DNA of 64,000 nt from Lachnospiraceae bacterium (GTDB lineage Bacteria > Bacillota > Clostridia > Lachnospirales > Lachnospiraceae): NCBI GenBank assembly GCA_021205755.1, contig JAJPWX010000080.1, positions 1-64,000 of the forward strand, written 5' to 3'. Of the stretch, positions 24,270 through 32,619 are shown piece after piece (position 1 is the stretch's first letter; each line of letters opens with the position of its first letter). The notes under the pieces are model-generated. The model was not told the origin of the DNA. It saw only the letters and a list, made by a program, of their open reading frames with translations, and made no database searches. Both the position numbers and the translations under genes were made by a program.

Positions 24270-26336
24270 ATGAAGGATGAGAAAGCGCGCAGCAAGGTTC
24301 AGCTGCGATATAGTGGGAAGCTTCTGAGACATTGGTACTGGTGTGTATTGCTGTGCCTGCTTTTGTTATGTCTGACGGCATGCGTATTGTACGTGGACAC
24401 GATGGCCGGGTGCATTGTCGGGGGCTTTTCGATTGTGCTTTACCTGACCATTGTGCTGCTGGACATTTACTATCGGCCGAAAGTTCTCCTGGAGCTGCTC
24501 GATTTTTCCCAGCGCTTTGGCGGTGTGGAGAAAGATTTGCTGGACGAGATGATGATCCCCTACGGATTCGTACTGCCGGATGGGCGGATCGCCTGGATGA
24601 ATGAGATGCTGTGTGAGATGACGAAGCGCGGCAGCGACTGTCATAAAAACATCTCTTCTGTTTTCCCAGAACTGACGGCGGCGGTCTTTCCACAGGAAGG
24701 CGAGGAGACAGAGAAAGAGATTGATTACGAGAACCGGAAATACCGGGTTGTGATGAAGCGAATCCTGCTGCACGATGTTTTGGATGGCATGGATGTCGCT
24801 GAGCTGGAAGAGAAAAACTGCAGCGTGATTGGGCTTCATTTTATGGATATCACAGAGTTGGCCCGTCTGCAGCAGGAAAATTATGAGCAGAAAGCGGCAG
24901 TTGGCCTTTTATATGTGGACAATTATGACGAGGCGATGGATAGCGTCGAGGATGTGCGGCGCTCGATGCTCGGCGCCCTGGTAGAGCGGCGGATTACGAA
25001 ATATGTGATTTCTGCCGGCGGCCTGATTAAAAACCTGGAAAAGGACAAATACCTTCTGGTGATGAATCGGGTGAGCCTGCAGTCACTGATGGATGACCGT
25101 TTTTCTCTTTTGGAGGATGTCAAGACGGTCAACCTGGGCAACTCCATGGGTGTGACGGTGAGCATCGGCATCGGAACAGACAATGGCAATTACACGGGAA
25201 ACTACGAAGCAGCGCATGTGGCGATTGAAATGGCGCTGGCCCGCGGAGGAGATCAGGCGGTAGTCAAAGATCAGGATAAGATCTCGTATTATGGCGGCAA
25301 AACGCAGCGCTCGGAGAGCAATGTCCGGGTGCGCGCGCGCGTCAAAGCGCAGGCATTGCGTGAACTGATCGGTGCGCGGGAGCGGGTCATTGTCATGGGA
25401 CACAAAAATACAGACATTGATTCGCTGGGGGCCTGTGTCGGAGTCTGCTGCGCGGCGATGCATTCGGACAAGCCGGTACACATTGTGCTGGGGGATGTTA
25501 CAGCGAGTATTCGCCCCTGGGTGAATTCCCTGAAAGAAAATATTGAATATTCAGAGGGTGTCTTTGTGAACCACGAGCAGGCGATTCAGCTGACCAATGA
25601 GAATACGGTGGTGGTCGTGGTGGATACCAACCGCCCCAGTATGGTAGAGTGTGAGGAACTGTTGTATCTGACCAGAAATATTGTCGTACTGGATCATCAT
25701 CGGCAGGGTACCGATAAAATTGAAAATGCGGCGCTCTCCTATATTGATCCGGCAGTATCATCTGCCTGCGAGATGGTCACCGAGATCCTGCAATACTATG
25801 AGAATGGCATTAAGCCGAAGCCATATGAGGCGGACTGTATTTACGCGGGTATCATCATAGATACGAACAATTTTTTGACAAAGACTGGTATGCGTACCTT
25901 TGAAGCGGCCGCATACCTGCGTCGTTATGGTGCAGATGTGACACGAGTGCGGAAAGTGTTCCGCAACGACATGGATACCTATAAGACTCGTGCGGAGGCA
26001 GTGCGGCATGCGGAGCTGTTTATGGACAGCTACGCGATCAGCGTCTGCCCGAGCCAGGGGATTGAGAGCCCGACGGTTGTCGGCGCACAGGCAGCGAACG
26101 AGCTGCTGAATATCATTGGCGTCAAGGCATCCTTTGTACTGACTGATTACAGCGATAAAATTTTCATCAGCGCCCGTGCGATTGATGAGGTGAATGTGCA
26201 GATTATCATGGAGCGTATGGGCGGAGGCGGCCATATGAATATTGCGGGTGCACAGCTCACGGGCGTGGATGTGGATCAGGCGCGTGTGATGCTCAAAGAG
26301 GTGCTGACACAGATGACCAAAGAAGGCGCGATCTAG
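24270..26336 (+). CDS. gdpP: Cyclic-di-AMP phosphodiesterase GdpP
   Basis: The 688-residue membrane protein has two N-terminal membrane helices (about 18-60), a PAS-like region, and a degenerate GGDEF domain lacking the catalytic motif (about 170-300). The DHH-DHHA1 phosphoesterase half contains VIVMGHKNTDIDSLGA, VVLDHHRQG, IYAGIIIDTNNF and the terminal GGGGHMNIAG. This domain order is that of GdpP/YybT, which hydrolyses c-di-AMP and thereby controls potassium, osmotic and wall homeostasis. It lies directly upstream of rplI and dnaB, the conserved order in Firmicutes. Confidence 0.95.
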   Translation: MKDEKARSKVQLRYSGKLLRHWYWCVLLCLLLLCLTACVLYVDTMAGCIVGGFSIVLYLTIVLLDIYYRPKVLLELLDFSQRFGGVEKDLLDEMMIPYGFVLPDGRIAWMNEMLCEMTKRGSDCHKNISSVFPELTAAVFPQEGEETEKEIDYENRKYRVVMKRILLHDVLDGMDVAELEEKNCSVIGLHFMDITELARLQQENYEQKAAVGLLYVDNYDEAMDSVEDVRRSMLGALVERRITKYVISAGGLIKNLEKDKYLLVMNRVSLQSLMDDRFSLLEDVKTVNLGNSMGVTVSIGIGTDNGNYTGNYEAAHVAIEMALARGGDQAVVKDQDKISYYGGKTQRSESNVRVRARVKAQALRELIGARERVIVMGHKNTDIDSLGACVGVCCAAMHSDKPVHIVLGDVTASIRPWVNSLKENIEYSEGVFVNHEQAIQLTNENTVVVVVDTNRPSMVECEELLYLTRNIVVLDHHRQGTDKIENAALSYIDPAVSSACEMVTEILQYYENGIKPKPYEADCIYAGIIIDTNNFLTKTGMRTFEAAAYLRRYGADVTRVRKVFRNDMDTYKTRAEAVRHAELFMDSYAISVCPSQGIESPTVVGAQAANELLNIIGVKASFVLTDYSDKIFISARAIDEVNVQIIMERMGGGGHMNIAGAQLTGVDVDQARVMLKEVLTQMTKEGAI

Positions 26337-26447
26337 TGGAAAAACTGCCAGTGGCCGGTTTGTAAAATAGAGTTGTTTTTCTGGAAGACAGCCATTCGGA
26401 TGGGTTGGCTGGTATAAATTAAGAAACAGCAGAAAGGAAATAGTATT

Positions 26448-26897
26448 ATGAAAGTTATTTTATTACAGGATGTAAAATCACTTGGCAAAAAAGGACAGGT
26501 AGTAGAGGCAAATGAGAGCTACGCGAGGAATGTCCTTCTGAAAAAAGGACAGGCCAAAGAGGCTACGGGCGTGAATTTGAATGACCTCAAGCTTCAGAAA
26601 GCGAACGAAGAGAAGCTTGCGAAGGAGGCACTGGAGAAGGCTCAGAAGATCGGAGAAGAGATCAGGGGCAAAGAGATTCGTGTGGCAGTTAAGGCAGGAG
26701 AGGGCGGCCGGGTATTTGGCTCTGTTTCTTCGAAAGAGATCGCGGAGGAAGTGCAGAAGCAGCTTGGATATGAGATTGACAAAAAGAAAATCGTTCTGGA
26801 TGCGCCGATTAAGGCACTCGGTGTGACTCAGGTGCCGATTCGTCTGCACACAAAGGTGACGACAGAGATACTGGTGCATGTAGTAGAAAAACAGTAA
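26448..26897 (+). CDS. rplI: 50S ribosomal protein L9
   Basis: The 149-residue protein begins MKVILLQDVKSLGKKGQVVE, the N-terminal rRNA-binding domain of L9. The long connecting helix is rich in Lys/Glu (about 40-78), and the C-terminal domain has GRVFGSVSSKEIAE and VPIRLHTKVTTEILVHV. The usual neighbour order gdpP-rplI-dnaB is kept. Confidence 0.96.
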   Translation: MKVILLQDVKSLGKKGQVVEANESYARNVLLKKGQAKEATGVNLNDLKLQKANEEKLAKEALEKAQKIGEEIRGKEIRVAVKAGEGGRVFGSVSSKEIAEEVQKQLGYEIDKKKIVLDAPIKALGVTQVPIRLHTKVTTEILVHVVEKQ

Positions 26898-26995
26898 CGA
26901 TTCAGAAATCAGGCCGCTAAGAACGTTGAAGCAGCCCAGCCGGAAAAGAAGGCGTTGTCTGTACAGGAGCAGATAACATCAGGAAGGAGACTGCA

Positions 26996-28330
26996 TTGGA
27001 AGAGACAGAGGCTTTATTAAAAAGAGTAATGCCGCACAGTACAGAGGCGGAGCAGTCGGTGATCGGCGCCATGCTGATGGACCGCGAAGCCGTGACTACG
27101 GCCTCGGAAATGCTGACCGCTGAAGATTTTTATCAGAAGCAGTATGGCATCCTCTTCGGTGCGATGGTGGAGCTGTATGAGGAGAATCAGCCCATTGATC
27201 TGATCACCCTGCAGAATCGTCTCAGAGAAAAGGACGTGCCACCGGAGATCAGCAGCATGGAGTTTGTGCAGGGGTTGGTGAATCTGACCTATACCTCTGC
27301 GAATGTCAAAGGGTACGCACAGATTGTCGCGGAGAAAGCGCAGATGCGCCGTCTGATTCGGACAAGCGAGGAAATTGCCGCCACCTGTTATGCCGGGAAA
27401 GAAAATGTAGAAGTTATCATGGAGGACACAGAAAAGAAGATTTTTCAGGTCCTTCAGCGAAAATCCGGTGACGATTATACGCCGATCAAAGAGATTGTGC
27501 TGAATGCCCTTGATAAAATCGAGGCGGCGAGCCGCACTAAGGGGAGTGTCACGGGACTGGCGACCGGGTTTATTGACCTGGATTATAAGACTTCCGGCTT
27601 TCAGCCTTCGGATCTGCTGCTGATCGCGGCCAGACCGTCTATGGGTAAGACCGCGTTTGCTTTGAATATTGCTGAGTACATGGCCTTTCATAACAATCTG
27701 ACGGTGGCTGTTTTCAGTCTGGAGATGTCAAAGGAACAGCTGGTGAACCGTCTCTTTGCGATGGAGTCCCGGGTGGAATCTCAGGCACTTCGCACGGGAA
27801 ACCTGAGCGACAGTGAATGGGCAAACCTGATCGAAGCCGCAGGGACAATCGGCCGCTCCAATCTGATCATCGACGACACACCCGGCATCTCTGTATCCGA
27901 ATTGCGAAGCAAGTGCCGTAAATATAAGCTGGAACACAACCTTGATATCATCATGATAGACTATCTGCAGTTGATGACAGGCAGCAGACGCGCGGACTCC
28001 AGACAGCAGGAGATTTCCGATATTTCCCGTTCCCTGAAGGAGATCGCCAGAGAACTGCAGGTGCCGGTCGTGGCGCTTTCACAGCTATCCCGTGCGGTAG
28101 AGCAGAGACCGGATCATCGGCCGATGCTTTCCGACCTGAGAGAGTCCGGCGCAATCGAACAGGATGCGGACGTCGTGATGTTTATATATCGCGATGACTA
28201 TTACAATCATGACACGCAGAAAAAGGATGTCGCGGAAATCATCATCGCCAAGCAGAGAAACGGCCCGATCGGGACAGTCGAGCTGGCATGGCTGCCGCGG
28301 TTTACGAAGTTTGCGAATATGAAGAAATAG
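26996..28330 (+). CDS. dnaB: Replicative DNA helicase DnaB
   Basis: The 444-residue hexameric helicase has an N-terminal primase-interacting domain (HSTEAEQSVIGAMLMDREAV) and the RecA-like motor: Walker A ARPSMGKTAFALN, Walker B IIMIDYLQLM, and the H4 region SRAVEQRPDHRPMLSDLRES. The start is TTG with AAGGAG seven bases upstream. It is the last gene of the gdpP-rplI-dnaB cluster and is followed by a large structured repeat instead of a simple terminator. Confidence 0.96.
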   Translation: MEETEALLKRVMPHSTEAEQSVIGAMLMDREAVTTASEMLTAEDFYQKQYGILFGAMVELYEENQPIDLITLQNRLREKDVPPEISSMEFVQGLVNLTYTSANVKGYAQIVAEKAQMRRLIRTSEEIAATCYAGKENVEVIMEDTEKKIFQVLQRKSGDDYTPIKEIVLNALDKIEAASRTKGSVTGLATGFIDLDYKTSGFQPSDLLLIAARPSMGKTAFALNIAEYMAFHNNLTVAVFSLEMSKEQLVNRLFAMESRVESQALRTGNLSDSEWANLIEAAGTIGRSNLIIDDTPGISVSELRSKCRKYKLEHNLDIIMIDYLQLMTGSRRADSRQQEISDISRSLKEIARELQVPVVALSQLSRAVEQRPDHRPMLSDLRESGAIEQDADVVMFIYRDDYYNHDTQKKDVAEIIIAKQRNGPIGTVELAWLPRFTKFANMKK

Positions 28331-28338
28331 GGAGTGAC

Positions 28339-28485
28339 GCCGCGCCCCGCACAGGACGTCTTCGGACACGCTTTCGCTTGGAAAACAGCGTAGCGGTACT
28401 AAGCTCGGTCTGCGCCTGACGGCTTGACCTTGCTAAGGACCGACGCTGTTTTAACAGTCCTCAGCCGCCCTGTGCGGGGCGCGGC
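28339..28485 (+). repeat. 147-nt nested inverted repeat after dnaB
   Basis: The outer arms GCCGCGCCCCGCACAGG (28339-28355) and CCTGTGCGGGGCGCGGC (28469-28485) are perfectly complementary over 17 bases. An inner pair, AAAACAGCGT (28382-28391) and ACGCTGTTTT (28443-28452), is also perfect. Shorter stems lie in the centre. From the dnaB stop to the next gene at 28789 (458 bases) this is the main content; the remainder is AT-rich and holds the next promoter. It may be a mobile palindromic repeat or a structured RNA, and may also stop dnaB transcription. Confidence 0.65.
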
Positions 28486-28788
28486 TGGGTTTCACGATGC
28501 CCAGGCACACTATGTCTATTGCTTTTCTTGTCATGGTTTTGAGCACTTCTTTTATGTAAAATTTCCTTGAAGATTTGTCGAGATTTTGTTTTTGGTTTGA
28601 TTTTTGAATTGTTCTATTGTTATTCCCCTGTGCATATAATGATTATTATGATGGTTATGGCGATGACGAAGAAGAGAGTTTGAAGAATGGAGTCATCGAC
28701 TTTTGCGTGTTTGCAATGTTTACTTTGTGGACAAGATGGATTGGGTGTGCGGCTGGTATGCCGGAATATGCGGGGAGTGTGTTTTTTA

Positions 28789-29553
28789 ATGAGGGATTAT
28801 GAAGAAGGTACGGGACGGAAGTGTTATACGGTTTCGGAGGCGGTGCAGCGGTGTGGGGTGCCGTCGCATGTGTTGCGGTATTGGGAGGATGAGCTGGGAT
28901 TGCTGATTGAGCGGACGGCGCAGGGGCATCGTGTTTACAGTGAGGAGGATCTCGCGGTTTTTGAGAAGGTGAAGGAGCTGAAGGAGAAGGGGATTCAGCT
29001 TAAGGCTATTCGGCTGCTGCTGGAGGACTCGGAGGAAGGCCGTTGGCTGGGGAAGCTGCTGGGGGAAGAGATGACTGGGGATAAAGGCCTGGGTGCGGAT
29101 GAGGGGCATGAGGAGGAGAACTCTGGAACGGATGAAGGGTATGACAGGAAAAACTCTGGAGCAGATGAGGGGTGTGACGGGAAAAGCTATGGTGCGAACA
29201 AGGAGTGTGGAGAGGAAAGTTTGGGAGCGAATGAGCAGGAAGGGGAGTGCATAGGTTCGGATGAAGCAGAGTGGGAGGAAGCGGATTATGAGATTATTCC
29301 GGCTACTGAGGCAGATAATTATCGGCGGTTTGAGGAAATGCTTCGCTGTCTGATTGGCGAGGTGGTTGCGGAGCAGAATGAGCGGCTGGAGCGTACGCTT
29401 TCGGAGCGGATTCATGAGGAGATGGAGGATCTGTACATACAACTGCAGCAGGAGGAAGCGCGGCGCGAGGCTGCTTCAGCCGGAGAGCGGAGGGGTTATC
29501 GTGTGCCGAAGGAGGGCATCCTGCGGCGTATTCGAAGAATTTTAAACTCTTAG
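28789..29553 (+). CDS. MerR-like DNA-binding protein with tandem repeats
   Basis: The 254-residue protein has a MerR-type winged helix at its N-terminus (YTVSEAVQRCGVPSHVLRYW, then GHRVYSEEDLAVFEKVKELK). Residues 102-165 are six copies of an acidic 11-residue unit starting G[AT][DN]E (10-11 residues each). A charged helix rich in Glu/Arg (about 175-235) and a basic tail RVPKEGILRRIRRIL follow. No ligand-binding domain is seen. I chose the ATG at 28789, with GGGGAG 11 bases upstream; longer in-frame starts lack support. Similar MerR-plus-coil proteins are common in Lachnospiraceae, but the target is unknown. Confidence 0.7.
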   Translation: MRDYEEGTGRKCYTVSEAVQRCGVPSHVLRYWEDELGLLIERTAQGHRVYSEEDLAVFEKVKELKEKGIQLKAIRLLLEDSEEGRWLGKLLGEEMTGDKGLGADEGHEEENSGTDEGYDRKNSGADEGCDGKSYGANKECGEESLGANEQEGECIGSDEAEWEEADYEIIPATEADNYRRFEEMLRCLIGEVVAEQNERLERTLSERIHEEMEDLYIQLQQEEARREAASAGERRGYRVPKEGILRRIRRILNS

Positions 29554-29592
29554 GGGGGCGTCATCTTCGTCCTCCGGACGGAATAAATGATC

Positions 29593-29632
29593 AAAAAGAG
29601 AGCTCCCGCTTCAAAGGAAACGAAAGCCCTCT
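29593..29632 (-). terminator. Terminator of the ferredoxin gene
   Basis: On the minus strand AGAGGGCTTTCGTTTC pairs with GAAGCGGGAGCTCTCT (14 of 16 positions, with G-U pairs), followed by TTTTT. It sits about 65 bases after the ferredoxin stop. Confidence 0.75.
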
Positions 29633-29696
29633 TTGATTTCTTATGTATCCCGGTAACAGCCTCGTCATCTGAACATTGGCTGTGTCCAGTGGAGTC

Positions 29697-29867
29697 TTAC
29701 TCAGCGGAGATCGCTCCTGTCGGACAGACGGACTCGCAGGTACCGCATTCAAGACAAGCATCCGGATCGATTACATACTTGCCGTCTCCCTCAGAAATAG
29801 CTTCAGCCGGGCATTCACCTGCGCAGGTGCCGCAAGCTACACACTCATCAGAAATTACGTATGCCAT
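29697..29867 (-). CDS. 2[4Fe-4S] ferredoxin
   Basis: The 56-residue clostridial-type ferredoxin begins MAYVISDECVACG and has two complete cluster motifs, CVACGTCAGECP and CLECGTCESVCP. Each binds one 4Fe-4S cluster; it would carry electrons at low potential between fermentation enzymes or hydrogenase. AAAGGAGG lies upstream of the ATG, a promoter is visible at 29930-29958 and a terminator at 29593-29632, so the gene is monocistronic. Confidence 0.93.
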   Translation of the reverse strand: MAYVISDECVACGTCAGECPAEAISEGDGKYVIDPDACLECGTCESVCPTGAISAE

Positions 29868-29929
29868 GTTTTTTTCCTCCTTTTAGAATAATGAATGTTG
29901 ATCAAGATTCTATACCGAATCTTTGCTCT

Positions 29930-29958
29930 ATTCTAATACAAAACAGCAAAATAGACAA
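29930..29958 (-). promoter_or_regulatory. Promoter of the ferredoxin gene
   Basis: On the minus strand TTGTCT (29958-29953) and TAGAAT (29935-29930) are separated by 17 bases. The region 29868-30217 between the divergent ferredoxin and DUF1858 genes contains only this promoter, the plus-strand promoter at 30043 and the leaders. Confidence 0.7.
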
Positions 29959-30042
29959 GCCTAATCTGAAATTTGCTGTGTTTTTTTACGAGGACATGAA
30001 AACAGGACAGGAAAAACAAGGTAATTCTTGCGGAAGAACGCC

Positions 30043-30071
30043 TTGCATAATTCCCTGTTTCATATTATAAT
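30043..30071 (+). promoter_or_regulatory. Promoter of the DUF1858 gene
   Basis: TTGCAT at 30043-30048 and TATAAT at 30066-30071 have a 17-base spacer. The leader is unusually long, about 140 bases, and contains CTGCAGGAGAGCAG and other short stems but no recognised riboswitch. Confidence 0.65.
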
Positions 30072-30217
30072 GGCGCTGTCAGAGGAGAGAATGCTGACGG
30101 CGCGGATGGAGTCTGCAGGAGAGCAGAGCGCGTACGATTGGTCATGATGTGACCTGCAGCAAGAGCGCAGCGAGGAACACAGCTCGTCCGTACCAAAAGA
30201 GAAGGAGGAAATGAATT

Positions 30218-30430
30218 ATGCCGGATACAATTACGAAGGACATGACGATTGGAGAGGTTCTTGAGATCAATTCAGGGCTTGCACCGGTGCTGATGGCCGG
30301 GGGTATGCATTGCATCGGATGTCCGGCTTCTCAGATGGAATCCCTGGAGGAGGCAGCTATGGTGCATGGGATTGACCTGGATTTGCTGCTGACCAGACTG
30401 AATGCTTATTTGCAGGCAATGCAGAGCTGA
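30218..30430 (+). CDS. DUF1858 domain protein
   Basis: The 70-residue protein is a single DUF1858 domain: [20 protein letters not shown], then [20 protein letters not shown]. The CxxC pair is typical and may bind a metal or do redox chemistry. The domain is common in anaerobes, often fused to or near hybrid-cluster or disulfide reductase proteins; its function is not known. GGAGG precedes the ATG. Confidence 0.85.
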   Translation: MPDTITKDMTIGEVLEINSGLAPVLMAGGMHCIGCPASQMESLEEAAMVHGIDLDLLLTRLNAYLQAMQS

Positions 30431-30456
30431 TGGGAGAGGATTCGAGATAAAGACCT

Positions 30457-30483
30457 GTAACTGTGAAAGGACGGAGCAGTTAC
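30457..30483 (+). repeat. GTAACTG hairpin repeat (copy 1)
   Basis: GTAACTG and CAGTTAC are perfect inverted ends around GAAAGGACGGAG. A diverged copy with the same ends and a GAAAAAACGGAA centre lies at 58889-58915. It may be a dispersed hairpin element. Confidence 0.45.
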
Positions 30484-30588
30484 GAAAGCATTCCGGGGGT
30501 GAAAGCTTTGCTCCTGAGAATCTTTAGGTGGGAAGGATTTCCCGGCGGAAGGCTGGCGCGGATGGCGGCGGCCTTTTCCTTATAGGAT

Positions 30589-30643
30589 GCACAGAGCCGG
30601 GCAAGGTGTTTTGCGGCTGCTGCCGCACCCGGCTTGTGCGGCG
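30589..30643 (+). repeat. Dispersed 55-nt hairpin element (copy 1)
   Basis: GCACAGAGCCGGGCAAGGTG, TTTTGCGGC and then a complementary half GCCGCACCCGGCTTGTGC form one long stem. A second copy at 56271-56327 shares GCCGGGCAAGGTGTTTTGCG and keeps pairing through compensatory changes in the outer stem. Both copies lie just upstream of a hydrolase gene (GH2 here, amidohydrolase there). Confidence 0.65.
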
Positions 30644-30670
30644 AATAGCACATGGAAAGGACGGTAGAAT

Positions 30671-32464
30671 ATGCGTGTATTTGATGCGTTCGCGGCGATA
30701 GCACCGGGTAAGGCCAGGCAGAGTGTTCACAATACTCTGACGACCCCATGGGGGGAAGACTTTGATTCGGAACATGTGTTGTGCGAATATCCCCGTCCTC
30801 AGCTTCGCCGGAAGGATTGGATCTGTCTCAATGGCACCTGGCAGTACACGATTTCGAGGACCGGAAAGCGTCCGAAACACACCGATGGAGATATCCTGGT
30901 GCCTTTTTCTCCGGAGAGCAGGCTTTCCGGGGTGAACCGGAAGCTGAAGCCGGGAGAATATCTGTGGTACCAGCGCAGCGTGAAGCTGTCAGAGCTGCCG
31001 GAGGGGAAACGTCTTCTGCTGCATTTTGGAGCGGTGGATCAGAGCTGTACTGTTTGGTGGAATGGACATCTGGCCGGGAGAAATGAGAATGGATACCTGC
31101 CATTTTCCATTGACGTGACTGACTATTTGAAAGCGGGGAAAAATATTCTGCGCGTACGCGTCCGCGATGATACGGATGAGAACCGGCGCAGCCGGGGCAA
31201 ACAGTGCCTTCGGCCGGGTGGGATGTTTTACACAGCGCAGAGCGGGATCTGGCAGACCGTATGGATGGAATGGGTGCCGGATAATTACTTGAAGAATCTG
31301 AAAATTACGCCGCTGTTTGATGATGGGAAGGTGCGGCTGGAAATGACGCTGGGGAGCCCGGCGGACATTCAGATTCGCCTGAGCTGGGAAAATGATTCCT
31401 TTATACATTGTGTGCGCGCGCGTGAGTTTGCGCAGGGCAGCAGCCAGTATACGCTTGAACTTTCTCTGCCCGGGCTTCGACCGTGGACGCCGGAGAAGCC
31501 GTTCCTTTATCCGCTGTATATCCAGGCTGGGGATGACGTGGTAGAGAGTTATTTCGCGATGCGCAAGTTTTCCGTTGGAATGGATGACAAACGACATCCC
31601 AGGCTGTTTCTGAATAATGAGCCTTATTTTTTCAATGGAGTGCTGGATCAGGGCTACTGGCCGGAGAGCCTGTATACGCCGCCGTCGGATGAAGCCATGC
31701 GCGCGGATATACAGAACATGAAAGCGTTGGGATTTAACACGATCCGCAAGCATTTAAAAATCGAGCCGCTGCGCTGGTATTATTATTGTGATCGATATGG
31801 CATGGTGGTGTGGCAGGATATGGTAAACGGCGGCGGAAAATACCGTCCGCTTTTGAGCTGTTATTTACCAACCGCGTTTCCCGTCGTGACGGAGCATATT
31901 CGGGACGACCGGGGCTGGGCGCACTCTCTGCACGGACGGCCGAACGCAGCCAACCGCCGGCAGTGGGAGAAAGAATGCAAAGAAACGATAGAACTGCTTT
32001 ACAATTGTCCGTGCATTGCGCTGTGGACGCTCTTTAACGAAGGATGGGGGCAGTTTGATGCGCTGCGTCTGGAAAAGCAGGTGCGTGCGCTTGACCCGAC
32101 CCGGCTGATCGATCACGCGAGCGGCTGGTTTGACCAGGGCGGCGGAGATATCAAGAGCGTACACAATTATTTCCGCTCCTTGAAAGTGAAGAACGACCGA
32201 CGGCCGTTTGTACTTTCAGAATATGGAGGATACACGTTTTCCGAGCCGGGACACGTGTACAGTGACGTCCCTTATGGCTATCGCTCTTATTCCTCAAAAG
32301 AGGCGTTTACAGACGCCTTAAAAGCCCTGCAGGAAACGATCCGTGAACTGCGCGAAAAGGGACTGTCCGGGGCGATTTATACGCAGCTGTCGGATATAGA
32401 GGAGGAAACGAACGGACTGTACACCTGGGATCGGAAAGTCTGTAAGGTGACCAGGATGGAATAG
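30671..32464 (+). CDS. Glycoside hydrolase family 2 protein
   Basis: The 597-residue protein has a GH2 sugar-binding domain (about 30-190, with YLWYQRSVKL and GYLPFSIDVTDYLKAGKNIL), an immunoglobulin-like sandwich domain (about 190-290) and a TIM barrel (about 290-595). The acid/base Glu is in TLFNEGWGQFD and the nucleophile in FVLSEYGGYTF. Substrate may be a beta-galactoside, glucuronide or mannoside. There is no signal peptide, so it acts in the cytoplasm. The length is that of the short GH2 enzymes without extra C-terminal domains. The start has GAAAGGACGG upstream. Confidence 0.9.
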   Translation: MRVFDAFAAIAPGKARQSVHNTLTTPWGEDFDSEHVLCEYPRPQLRRKDWICLNGTWQYTISRTGKRPKHTDGDILVPFSPESRLSGVNRKLKPGEYLWYQRSVKLSELPEGKRLLLHFGAVDQSCTVWWNGHLAGRNENGYLPFSIDVTDYLKAGKNILRVRVRDDTDENRRSRGKQCLRPGGMFYTAQSGIWQTVWMEWVPDNYLKNLKITPLFDDGKVRLEMTLGSPADIQIRLSWENDSFIHCVRAREFAQGSSQYTLELSLPGLRPWTPEKPFLYPLYIQAGDDVVESYFAMRKFSVGMDDKRHPRLFLNNEPYFFNGVLDQGYWPESLYTPPSDEAMRADIQNMKALGFNTIRKHLKIEPLRWYYYCDRYGMVVWQDMVNGGGKYRPLLSCYLPTAFPVVTEHIRDDRGWAHSLHGRPNAANRRQWEKECKETIELLYNCPCIALWTLFNEGWGQFDALRLEKQVRALDPTRLIDHASGWFDQGGGDIKSVHNYFRSLKVKNDRRPFVLSEYGGYTFSEPGHVYSDVPYGYRSYSSKEAFTDALKALQETIRELREKGLSGAIYTQLSDIEEETNGLYTWDRKVCKVTRME

Positions 32465-32575
32465 TTGGGAATATTGAATGATAAAGGAGTGGTTTTCTTC
32501 CGGATGAGTGCACGATACTGACAATGAACTTGCCATGTTTGCGGTAAAATTTCATAAAAGTTAGCAATAATTTGC

Positions 32576-32604
32576 TTGTGAATCCATTTCTTGCGTAGTA
32601 GAAT
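32576..32604 (+). promoter_or_regulatory. Promoter of the lipid kinase gene
   Basis: TTGTGA at 32576-32581 and TAGAAT at 32599-32604 are separated by 17 bases; transcription would start just before the ribosome binding site AAAGGTGAT, giving a very short leader. Confidence 0.6.
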
Positions 32605-32619
32605 AAAGGTGATATTTGA

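Noticed and set aside
28617..28802. 61-codon frame upstream of the MerR-like gene
   Set aside because: No ribosome binding site or family, and it overlaps the start of the real gene in another frame.
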